Position numbers and translations under genes: made by a program. A stretch of 21,493 nucleotides of DNA, taken from NCBI GenBank assembly GCA_023256455.1, contig JAGDXN010000056.1:3654-25146 (forward strand). Direction: 5' to 3'. Below are positions 1-6,804 of the stretch, piece by piece (positions within the stretch are counted from its first letter, which is position 1; every line of letters starts with the position of its first letter). This DNA comes from Cuniculiplasma sp. Its GTDB lineage: Archaea; Thermoplasmatota; Thermoplasmata; Thermoplasmatales; Thermoplasmataceae. Under the pieces are notes generated by a model that saw only the letters and a program-made list of their open reading frames with translations, was not told the DNA's origin and did not search any database.

Positions 1-2468
1 TTCTGGTTAGAAATATAAATGTTGTACAGACCATAATCATATGAAGCCCTGAAAACAGTTCCCGGTATGGTCACTGGTTGAAGATATGTCCACAGGCCCA
101 TCTGCTCATTCCTGAACGTCACAATCACAGTAAAATTTTTATTTTGCAAATTTTTGTTGGTAAGGTTAAAGCTTGAGTTCTGACTGAGATCTGGAGAGAA
201 ACTGATAATGCTATATTCATGATAAAGATTATTGACTTCTTCATCCAATTTATTCAAATTTTTTTGTGGTATGAGGAATATTTTGGAAATAAATGGCTCA
301 TAATTGTTATCCACATATTTTCCGGATTGAACTGTTATGGTCTGATTCTGCACCCTTAAGATTCCTGCATTGACAGATTGAATTTCCGGCGCATAGACTG
401 TCTGGTTGAACACCGCCTGTATATTGCTGTTTCCTGATGTGAAATTCAATGTTTGCAGGGAAGATCCATATTGAATGCCAACCTTGACGCCGCCCTGAAC
501 AATTACATCATAATAGCCGTCAGGTACCTTTGGATGGAAAACTATGGGAGCATGATTCTGGTAACTTGCGGCTATGGCGTTTATTTGATCCCCTAGGCAG
601 ATTATTGGTGCAATCTGCCAGCCGTTTGGTTCCTGATTTATATTCATGGCGCCGGCATTTATTTCATAGGAATTTGATCTGTTTAAGACTAATTCCATAA
701 GGGTTACGTTGGACATGGCTGGATATATAAAACCGGATACATATGAAGAAATTTTACTGAAGTTGTTTACATCATAAAAGGGAATTATAGGCATGGTTTT
801 ATTCATTAAAGATAGAAATTCTATGGTCTGTGGTACATTGTAGGCAATGTATGCACCCTGGTTAGAAATTATGCTCCCGGAGAAGTACTGATTTTTTAAA
901 ATATATATCTGGCCAAATCTCTTTTCCAGAACCAAACCCCTATCATGCATCAGTAAATTCAAGGGCTGAGTATAGTTTTCTGAATTGTAAACTATATACT
1001 GAACACCCATGTATGTCATGGCCCTTGCAAACATTGTAAAATTTTGTTCCAGCAGGTAAGATGGGAGGGACATTAGCCAGCCGTTCCATCCTGTATCTTC
1101 GGTAATGGCGTTGGGAAAATTCAGGTAGGAATTGTTCTGTATGGAATAGTTTGCCAGAATCATCACGTTTCCCTGAGGATTGATTGAATAAATATAATCC
1201 GCAGTCTTTACAAAATTGTTGCTTAAGGGGATCGGTTTAAAATTTTCATTTATGGATTGGGCATTTGATTGAAAATAGATCACCTGTGTTCCTATGATAA
1301 ATACAAGGAAAATTATTACGATTAACCTGATAGTATTTCTCTTCCATGGCATTTTATAGATCAGGCTTAAGATCGTCAATATTCCTATTGCAAAGAAAAT
1401 GTAAAGAAGAGAAGGGTAAAGAATATTGAAAAAGTAAGTGTCATAGGTGTATACCAGGAAGGGGTAAAGGGATGTCTGGCCTATGTCGTAATTAATGGTC
1501 GGGGACAGATATACCGCGAATATAATCAGAAGGGAAAGTACTGAAAATAAATAAATAGACACTGATGGAAACCGCTTTTTGAACAGGGTTAAAAGACCTG
1601 CAAAAAATGGTATTAAACCAAGCAATACCATTGATGGATTATAAATAGATATCCAGCTTTCGGCTGCAGAAAACGCATATATGGGCACATATTTTTGATA
1701 AGCTATGAATAATTGTACTGGAACTATATCTCCTATGGCCTGAATACCGCTGTCTTTTAGTATAAGGAAACCCATTAGAAACTTGAGATTGAGCAATATG
1801 AAAAGGAAAAAGATCCATATGAGGTAACTGCTCAGGTGAATAAATCTTCTAAGGCTGAACCCCTGTAAGAATTTAAAGAGAGTAAAAGAAATCAATAACA
1901 ATATGGCATAGAGTATGGTTCTTGTATCCACAACTAAAAGAGCCATTACAAGAGCGGTTAATATACTATTTTCCAGACCCTTTTTTGAGAAGAAAGATTC
2001 TCTTAAGTTCATGGTTTGATCAAGCAGTGCCAGATAGAGTGGGACGAGGCCAATAAAGAGAGAATATCCAAAGAACTGCCCTCCATAATAATAGAAACTC
2101 AATGTCAAACTAACAGATACAATAATTCCCACGCCTGTAATAACTGGTTCTTCTACCGCACAATCAAAATATACCCTGTTAAAGTACTCAATGGAAAATG
2201 AGATGGAGAGGAATGTTACAACAAAAACCAGCCAAAAATAAATAGTTGTATAAATCTGGCTCCCCAGAAGAGACAGGGGAAGTAATATAAATGCAAGGTT
2301 ACTTTCAACTGCCCCATCCGTAAAAATTGATGTGTTTGTTTTAAAAAAAATGTAATTTGGAATTGCACTGGCTCCAAGTAACAAATCGCCATAATATAGA
2401 AATATAAATTCCATTGTAGACAAAAAAGTTAGAAATATTACCTTCAGGACAAATTTTGAAAGCCTCAT
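1..2468 (-). CDS. Large multi-spanning membrane protein with sequon-rich ectodomain (3' end outside window)
   Basis: Translating the minus strand from the ATG at 2466-2468 gives 822 uninterrupted codons to the window edge, so the C-terminus is missing. Residues 1-400 carry about 11 hydrophobic segments (for example 9-27, 58-92, 109-150, 167-200, 212-235, 274-296, 303-322, 351-371, 380-398). Residues from about 400 onward form a large soluble, probably external, domain rich in Asn, Tyr and Ser with 14 N-x-S/T sequons (N440, N445, N476, N498, N556, N569, N587, N596, N675, N688, N708, N764, N768, N778). This N-terminal membrane plus C-terminal ectodomain layout is like GT-C glycosyltransferases or YfhO-type proteins, but I see no diagnostic motif, so the function is an inference. 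The start is supported by a GAGGAT ribosome-binding-like sequence at 2472-2477. Its base composition is more AT-rich than the genes to the right of 4 kb. Certain as a gene, uncertain as to role. Confidence 0.88.
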   Translation of the reverse strand, partial: MRLSKFVLKVIFLTFLSTMEFIFLYYGDLLLGASAIPNYIFFKTNTSIFTDGAVESNLAFILLPLSLLGSQIYTTIYFWLVFVVTFLSISFSIEYFNRVYFDCAVEEPVITGVGIIVSVSLTLSFYYYGGQFFGYSLFIGLVPLYLALLDQTMNLRESFFSKKGLENSILTALVMALLVVDTRTILYAILLLISFTLFKFLQGFSLRRFIHLSSYLIWIFFLFILLNLKFLMGFLILKDSGIQAIGDIVPVQLFIAYQKYVPIYAFSAAESWISIYNPSMVLLGLIPFFAGLLTLFKKRFPSVSIYLFSVLSLLIIFAVYLSPTINYDIGQTSLYPFLVYTYDTYFFNILYPSLLYIFFAIGILTILSLIYKMPWKRNTIRLIVIIFLVFIIGTQVIYFQSNAQSINENFKPIPLSNNFVKTADYIYSINPQGNVMILANYSIQNNSYLNFPNAITEDTGWNGWLMSLPSYLLEQNFTMFARAMTYMGVQYIVYNSENYTQPLNLLMHDRGLVLEKRFGQIYILKNQYFSGSIISNQGAYIAYNVPQTIEFLSLMNKTMPIIPFYDVNNFSKISSYVSGFIYPAMSNVTLMELVLNRSNSYEINAGAMNINQEPNGWQIAPIICLGDQINAIAASYQNHAPIVFHPKVPDGYYDVIVQGGVKVGIQYGSSLQTLNFTSGNSNIQAVFNQTVYAPEIQSVNAGILRVQNQTITVQSGKYVDNNYEPFISKIFLIPQKNLNKLDEEVNNLYHEYSIISFSPDLSQNSSFNLTNKNLQNKNFTVIVTFRNEQMGLWTYLQPVTIPGTVFRASYDYGLYNIYISNQ

Positions 2469-2910
2469 TTATCCTCTGCAAATTTAAATCTATGCATTAA
2501 GCTTTTCTATTTTAAATTATATTGGAAATAAAAGAATTTAATGAAATGAAAACAATTGCCATATATATCATGCCCATTTCATATCTGTGCCTGAAATTAG
2601 TTTAAATTTTATAATCACATAAAATAAAACTTACAGTTCTTTGGTAGATAGAAATGATCGGATTCCCATATGTCAGTATTATCTTTATCATGCCAGGTGA
2701 AGGATAAATATTATTATATCAGTCAAATCGGATAAGTTTCAATCTCTCCTGATTTCCAATTTACGTTCATAGTTATTTTAACTTTAAGGCCCCGAATGCC
2801 CAATTTACATTCACAAAATCCTTTCAATTTTTTGATATAAAAATTAATTCAACAGGTTTGGTTGATATAAAGAGAACAAATTTAAATTATAATAATGTAT
2901 GTATAACATT
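2469..2910. other. AT-rich intergenic region without a convincing gene
   Basis: About 440 nt separate the divergent genes at 2468 and 2911. It contains several TATA-like stretches (2483-2488, 2511-2520 facing left; 2881-2890 facing right) and an imperfect direct repeat of 14 nt, CCAATTTACgTTCA at 2756-2769 and CCAATTTACaTTCA at 2800-2813, one mismatch, 44 nt apart. Only very short open frames exist here, the best being 17 codons at 2654-2707. I see no RNA gene or terminator hairpin. It may hold regulatory sites for the two flanking genes, or be decayed sequence. Confidence 0.6.
2881..2890 (+). promoter_or_regulatory. TATA box for the gene at 2911
   Basis: TTTAAATTAT is centred about 26 nt upstream of the ATG at 2911, the spacing expected for an archaeal leaderless transcript. 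The other in-frame ATG, at 2899, lies only about 14 nt from the TATA centre and would fall upstream of the transcription start. Confidence 0.6.
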
Positions 2911-3843
2911 ATGCAAATTCGAGATATTGATAAAAAACTGGATATGAGGTTAGTTTTAAAATTAAAACAGAACACAGATTTATTCAATACAACTTCCGAA
3001 CTTGCGATTAAGCTTCCAACTTACATATATAGGTCAGATGGCAGTTCATGGATAAGCACATATTTTCCAAAGAGCATTAAAAGCAATAATTTGATGCTTC
3101 TCTTAAAAAAGTTTGGAGCCATCGAAAAGGAAAATGCTTTCGTTATAGATTCAAGGATTAATAATGTGAAGGATCTGACCATAATAAACAAATTGATGGA
3201 ACTTCGATCCTTCGTTATTAACAGGGCGGATATGAGTGGTGGCTTTCTGAATGTATACGCCAGATTCCACAGCAATGAGCTGGAGAAAGTATCTGATCTT
3301 CTTGCAGATTACACATCAGATAGTGAGAACTCCAGAATTTCATGGCTTGGTCCAAACCCCGGCATAATATGGACAAATAACCTTATTAATTCAGAATATC
3401 CTCTTTCACTTGTAACATTTGAGATAACACCAGAAGATGAAGACCCCGAAATATTGTCATTAATAAAAAATCAGGAAATCATTGCTGAGATGAAAAGCAA
3501 CGAAAGTGTACCGGGAAAACTGAATATGATTTTGTATTCTGAAAAAGATGATCTTGAACTCAACGGAGCTTATGCCATAAGCAAGAGTGAGGGGATATAC
3601 AATCAGAATGTTCAAAGCAGGATACTTTCTATCATAAGAGAAACTGCAAATCAACAACATATAATGAGGTTAAGGCATTTTGTAAGATCTACAGGAGAAA
3701 AATTAAGAATTAGCGTGCTGCTTCCCACTGTTAGCGTATATGAATATTATTCCCTGTTATACGAAATTGCCAGAAAAAAGGAGCATAAAATTGTCGTAAG
3801 ATATTTATTGCCTTATTCCAGCGACATTTGGGACTTTATATGA
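2911..3843 (+). CDS. Uncharacterised 310-aa protein
   Basis: I do not recognise this family. The protein is soluble, with no signal peptide or membrane segment, and of mixed alpha/beta character. A segment around residues 100-160 with Gly/Trp/Pro turns (GGFLNVYARF, then SWLGPNPGII) looks like a folded beta-rich core. The C-terminal 70 residues are basic and helical with a hydrophobic strand (LRISVLLPTVSVYEYY). ATG 2911 is chosen over ATG 2899 (four residues longer) because the TATA box at 2881-2890 sits at leaderless spacing from 2911. The gene is divergent from the large membrane protein and lies in the same AT-rich stretch, next to the 3' side of the tRNA. A lineage-specific regulator is possible but unsupported. 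Confidence 0.75.
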   Translation: MQIRDIDKKLDMRLVLKLKQNTDLFNTTSELAIKLPTYIYRSDGSSWISTYFPKSIKSNNLMLLLKKFGAIEKENAFVIDSRINNVKDLTIINKLMELRSFVINRADMSGGFLNVYARFHSNELEKVSDLLADYTSDSENSRISWLGPNPGIIWTNNLINSEYPLSLVTFEITPEDEDPEILSLIKNQEIIAEMKSNESVPGKLNMILYSEKDDLELNGAYAISKSEGIYNQNVQSRILSIIRETANQQHIMRLRHFVRSTGEKLRISVLLPTVSVYEYYSLLYEIARKKEHKIVVRYLLPYSSDIWDFI

Positions 3844-3942
3844 TAAATATTGAACCGATTAAAGATGCTAACTGTTTCCCTGACCTCTGGACAAAGAATA
3901 AGCCTAAAGGAGAATAAAGTATAACAATATTGTGTGATGGAT

Positions 3943-3948
3943 AAAAAT
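3943..3948 (-). terminator. T-run terminator of tRNA-Glu
   Basis: Directly after the tRNA 3' end the minus strand reads ATTTTTAT, a short U-run of the kind that ends archaeal transcripts. Confidence 0.55.
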
Positions 3949-4022
3949 GCTCCGACCGGGATTCGGACCCGGGTCGTCGGCTCGAAAGGCCGATATGCTT
4001 GACCGGACTACACCATCGGAGC
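3949..4022 (-). tRNA. tRNA-Glu (anticodon TTC)
   Basis: Read on the minus strand, the 74-nt sequence folds as a complete cloverleaf. The acceptor stem GCTCCGA pairs perfectly with TCGGAGC. The D-arm stem is GTGT/GCAT with two wobble pairs. The anticodon stem TCGGC/GCCGA encloses loop CTTTCGA with anticodon TTC at 3984-3986, reading GAA/GAG. The T-arm stem CCGGG/CCCGG encloses TCCGAAT. No intron is present and CCA is not encoded, as is common in archaea. It stands alone between an AT-rich accessory-looking region and housekeeping genes. Confidence 0.97.
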
Positions 4023-4044
4023 TTTATTTCCTGTAAGGGACAAG

Positions 4045-4057
4045 CCTATATTTATTT
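4045..4057 (-). promoter_or_regulatory. TATA box for tRNA-Glu
   Basis: On the minus strand AAATAAATATAGG is centred about 28 nt upstream of the first tRNA base at 4022, as expected for an archaeal tRNA promoter. Confidence 0.6.
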
Positions 4058-4110
4058 TTGCGTAAATGCCTGAATCCTATAAAATAAATTTGTAAAAAAA
4101 CAGCAAATAA

Positions 4111-4116
4111 TTTAAA
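4111..4116 (+). promoter_or_regulatory. TATA box for the phosphoribosyltransferase
   Basis: TTTAAA preceded by A-rich sequence is centred 28 nt upstream of ATG 4142, implying a very short or absent 5' leader. Confidence 0.5.
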
Positions 4117-4141
4117 CAGATAAAGATATGGCAGTGATATT

Positions 4142-4786
4142 ATGGATTTCAGGGCAAAAATTGTCACGTGGAATGAAATAGAAAAATGGTGTGAAACCAT
4201 CAATCAGAAAATGGGTTCTGACTTTAAGCCGGATGTTATAATAGGAATGTCCAGGGGAGGACTTGTACCTGCAAGAATCCTCTCTGATATGAATCTCATC
4301 AAGGATCTTTTTGCCATAAAGACAGAACACTGGGGCCTTACCGCTACGGTTGATGGAGAGGCAGTTATGAAATACGGTCTTAATGTATCTGTGGAGAGAA
4401 GGAATGTTCTTGTGGTGGATGATATAACGGATACGGGCCAGAGCATGAAGCTGGCATATGATTATGCCATGACTCTCAAGGCAACAACGGTTAAGACTGC
4501 AACCATGCTCCATATTGCTCATTCCAAATTTGTACCGGATTTCTATGGAGAGGAGATTTCTGAAGATAAGTGGACCTGGTTCATCTTCCCGTGGAATATA
4601 TATGAAGATCTCACAAATCTAACAGGAAAATTAAAAATAAAAGACTGGACCATGGAAGATATTGGGAGGATGCTTTTAGAAACCTATGACCTTAAGGTTG
4701 AAAATGAAACTCTGAAAAAAGTTCTTAATCAAATGGTGAAACTTGGAAAAATTAAGGTTGAAAATGGGAGATACAACTTACCCTAA
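4142..4786 (+). CDS. HPRT-like purine phosphoribosyltransferase with C-terminal winged-helix-like extension
   Basis: This 214-aa protein belongs to the archaeal hypoxanthine/xanthine phosphoribosyltransferase group (COG2236 type), which salvages purine bases by transferring them to PRPP. The PRPP-binding signature VLVVDDITDTGQS is at residues 89-101, and the early loop with IIGMSRGGL at 33-41 is the usual pyrophosphate-side loop. The aromatic WTWFIFPW patch at 144-151 lies where the base pocket closes in this family. Residues about 168-214 form a separate helix-helix-helix-strand segment ending in GKIKVENGRYNLP, which resembles a winged helix. The gene converges on carbamate kinase, the two reading frames overlapping by 4 nt. 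Family assignment is secure; the exact base preference and the role of the tail are not known. Confidence 0.9.
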   Translation: MDFRAKIVTWNEIEKWCETINQKMGSDFKPDVIIGMSRGGLVPARILSDMNLIKDLFAIKTEHWGLTATVDGEAVMKYGLNVSVERRNVLVVDDITDTGQSMKLAYDYAMTLKATTVKTATMLHIAHSKFVPDFYGEEISEDKWTWFIFPWNIYEDLTNLTGKLKIKDWTMEDIGRMLLETYDLKVENETLKKVLNQMVKLGKIKVENGRYNLP

Positions 4787-5715
4787 TCGGGTAAAATCTC
4801 AGTCCCACTCCTGCCATTGAATACATCCATTGCATTTTCAAGTTTGCCTATTTTGGCCTTCTGTCCACCGTGCCTTAAGAATTCCAGTGCAGCCTGTACC
4901 TTGGGACCCATGCTTCCTCTGGCAAATTGGCCTTCCCTGACATATTTTTCCATCTCACTAACCCTGACCTTTTCCAGTGCCCTCTGACTTTCCTTACCAT
5001 AATCCAGGTACACATTTGTTACGTCTGTCAGAATGATGAACTGATCGAACTCAAGCAAGTATGCGAGGACTGCTGATGCCAGATCCTTATCAATAACTGC
5101 ATCAACACCCTCATATCCATCCTTTGTCCTCACCACAGGTATACCGCCACCACCCACACAAACAGGGAGCAGCCCCGATAGGAGATTACTTTCTATAACC
5201 CTCTTCTCCAGTATATCCACAGGAAAGGGGGAAGGGACAACTCTTCTAAACCCTTTTTCAGTCTTTACAAATTTCCATCCCTTCTCTGTTTCATACTTTT
5301 TGGCTTCCTGCTCCCTGAAAAATTCCCCCACTGGCTTTGATGGATCCTTAAATCCCGGATCCTCTGAATTAACAACCGTCCTTGTTACAATTACGGAGAT
5401 ATCCTTGCTTAAGCCCTTTTCTCTCTTAACCCTCTCATAGGCCTCAAGTATTATTTCTCCTATGAGCCCCTGAGACATTGCTCCGCATGCGTGAAGAGGC
5501 ATGCCTGGAGGCATTCCATCCTGATCTTGATTTCTCACGAGTATATCACCCACCTGAGGGCCGTTTCCGTGAGTAATTACCACATCCTCCCTGTGAATCA
5601 CTTCTGAAAGAGAATTCAGTGCCACATAGGCGTGCTCGACCTGTGTTTTGAAATCCCTTCTGTCCTTACTTGAAAGAAGTGCATTTCCCCCCAAAGCAAT
5701 CAATATTTTAGACAT
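4783..5715 (-). CDS. arcC: Carbamate kinase
   Basis: The 310-aa protein is of normal carbamate-kinase length and carries the amino-acid kinase fold signatures in order: LIALGGNAL at residues 5-13, THGNGPQVG at 48-56, VGGGGIPVV at 187-195, VIDKDLAS at 207-214 and GSMGPKV at 267-273. It interconverts carbamoyl phosphate plus ADP with carbamate plus ATP in the cytoplasm, usually to harvest ATP from arginine, agmatine or purine breakdown. No arginine deiminase or ornithine carbamoyltransferase gene lies in the window, so the source of carbamoyl phosphate is not shown. The start ATG is preceded by a TATA-like ATATAAAT (5749-5756, minus strand) about 37 nt upstream, allowing a short leader of around 10 nt. 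Its stop codon overlaps that of the convergent phosphoribosyltransferase. Confidence 0.95.
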   Translation of the reverse strand: MSKILIALGGNALLSSKDRRDFKTQVEHAYVALNSLSEVIHREDVVITHGNGPQVGDILVRNQDQDGMPPGMPLHACGAMSQGLIGEIILEAYERVKREKGLSKDISVIVTRTVVNSEDPGFKDPSKPVGEFFREQEAKKYETEKGWKFVKTEKGFRRVVPSPFPVDILEKRVIESNLLSGLLPVCVGGGGIPVVRTKDGYEGVDAVIDKDLASAVLAYLLEFDQFIILTDVTNVYLDYGKESQRALEKVRVSEMEKYVREGQFARGSMGPKVQAALEFLRHGGQKAKIGKLENAMDVFNGRSGTEILPD

Positions 5716-5748
5716 AATCTCACGCAGGAAAATCCCAATACAGTTTAG

Positions 5749-5756
5749 ATATAAAT
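5749..5756 (-). promoter_or_regulatory. TATA box for carbamate kinase
   Basis: ATTTATAT on the minus strand lies within a T/A-rich stretch (5743-5762), about 37 nt from the ATG. Just upstream of it, on the carbamate-kinase side, is the short inverted repeat CCTCT-c-AGAGG at 5768-5778, a possible operator. Confidence 0.4.
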
Positions 5757-5864
5757 AAAATTTACGCCCTCTCAGAGGTTTAAATATTAGTGTATTTACA
5801 CAAAGATCGGATTTTTTCCCATGATCTCATTTATAAGTGAAAAATAGAATCTGATTGATATCGG

Positions 5865-5872
5865 TTTTTATG
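5865..5872 (+). promoter_or_regulatory. TATA-like box for the MqnD-family gene
   Basis: TTTTTATG is centred 25 nt upstream of ATG 5893, which fits a leaderless start there. A second TATA-like TTTATAAG at 5830-5837 would instead give a leader. Confidence 0.4.
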
Positions 5873-5892
5873 TGATGAAAACATGTCAACTC

Positions 5893-6708
5893 ATGAAACT
5901 AACGGTAGCACATACCCCGGACCCGGATGATGCATTTATGTTTTATGCAATGATCACGGGAAAGATAGAGACTTCAATGGAATATGAACAGATAATAAAG
6001 GATATTGAGACATTGAATCAGGAGGCGAGAAGTGGCATGTATGACGTGACTGCCATTTCAGCAAATGCCTATGCATCCTTTAATGAAGTATATGCCCTTA
6101 CAAGGTCAGGTGCAAGCTTCGGCATTTCATATGGACCTATGGTTGTGGCAAAAAGCCAGGTGGATTTTTCAAAGGCCATCGTTGGAAGCCCAGGATCGGG
6201 AACTTCCTCGGAACTTCTATTCAAAATGTTTGTCAACAAGGACGCAAATATAAGGCCAATGAGATTTGACACCATACCCGATGCCGTGTTAAAGGGGGAG
6301 ATAGATGCGGGTATTGTAATACACGATGAGCAGCTCACATTTCAAAATAAGGGTTTGCTCAAGGTTGTGGACCTGTACGAAAAGTGGAAAGCGTACGCTG
6401 GTGATCTTCCCATACCTCTCGGCTTCAATGCCATAAGAAAAAGCCTTGGAAAGGAAACCATAGCCAAATACATAAAGGATTTTGAAAACTCCATAAAATA
6501 TGCCATGGAACATACGGAAGAAGCTGCAAGGTATGCGATGAAATATGCAAGATATGAGGATCTTGAACTTGAAACTAAATTCATAAGGATGTATGTGAAT
6601 GAGCTGTCCGTCGATTTCGGAGAGAAAGGTCGAAAAGCCCTGGAAATGTATTATAAGAAGGCCAGGGAGATGAACCTTTTACCTGAGTTCAAGATGGAAA
6701 TTGTTTAA
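5893..6708 (+). CDS. mqnD: MqnD-family menaquinone biosynthesis enzyme (1,4-dihydroxy-6-naphthoate synthase-like)
   Basis: From ATG 5893 the protein is 271 aa and begins with the family hallmark HTPDPDDAFMFYAM at residues 7-20, matching the start of MqnD/COG2107 proteins (periplasmic-binding-protein fold). MqnD cleaves cyclic dehypoxanthine futalosine to 1,4-dihydroxy-6-naphthoate in the futalosine route to menaquinone. His144, in GIVIHDEQLTF, is at the place of the catalytic histidine of characterised MqnD enzymes. An upstream GTG at 5872 would add seven residues, but 5893 fits both family starts and a TATA box 25 nt upstream. The gene is followed by a T8 tract and then the cytochrome bd operon, whose electron donor is a quinol. 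Other futalosine-pathway genes are not in the window, so the specific reaction is inferred from family. Confidence 0.82.
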   Translation: MKLTVAHTPDPDDAFMFYAMITGKIETSMEYEQIIKDIETLNQEARSGMYDVTAISANAYASFNEVYALTRSGASFGISYGPMVVAKSQVDFSKAIVGSPGSGTSSELLFKMFVNKDANIRPMRFDTIPDAVLKGEIDAGIVIHDEQLTFQNKGLLKVVDLYEKWKAYAGDLPIPLGFNAIRKSLGKETIAKYIKDFENSIKYAMEHTEEAARYAMKYARYEDLELETKFIRMYVNELSVDFGEKGRKALEMYYKKAREMNLLPEFKMEIV

Positions 6709-6721
6709 AACTACCCAATAA

Positions 6722-6729
6722 TTTTTTTT
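6722..6729 (+). terminator. T-run terminator after mqnD-like gene
   Basis: Eight consecutive T begin 14 nt after the TAA at 6706-6708, with no hairpin, consistent with archaeal U-tract termination. It separates mqnD-like transcription from the cyd operon. Confidence 0.55.
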
Positions 6730-6767
6730 ATAATATTTAAGCGTTTTCCCTTACTGGTCAGGCTAAA

Positions 6768-6783
6768 TCTTAATTACATAAAC
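6768..6783 (+). promoter_or_regulatory. Probable TATA region for the cyd operon
   Basis: TCTTAATTACATAAAC lies about 27-31 nt before ATG 6805, leaving a leader of only a few nucleotides. A further AT-rich stretch (TTTATAATATTTAA, from 6727) is less well spaced. Confidence 0.4.
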
Positions 6784-6804
6784 AACAATGTTTACCTGAT
6801 ATGA

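Noticed and set aside
2654..2707. 17-codon open frame reading MIGFPYVSIIFIMPGEG, like the opening of a family 2 glycosyltransferase (PYVSII...).
   Set aside because: Too short, no continuation in any frame after the stop, and the resemblance is to a few hydrophobic residues only; could be a decayed gene but cannot be supported.
2756..2813. Two copies of a 14-nt sequence 44 nt apart, considered as the start of a repeat array or CRISPR.
   Set aside because: Only two imperfect copies, no third unit, no cas genes; kept only as a possible operator note.
3865..3924. 19-codon open frame MLTVSLTSGQRISLKENKV, resembling the start of TerD-type proteins.
   Set aside because: Nothing follows in any frame and the match is a short generic pattern, so chance is more likely.
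4112..4522. 136-aa minus-strand open frame opposite the phosphoribosyltransferase.
   Set aside because: Entirely antisense to a gene with clear PRPP motifs; Cys/His-rich shadow composition with no family resemblance.
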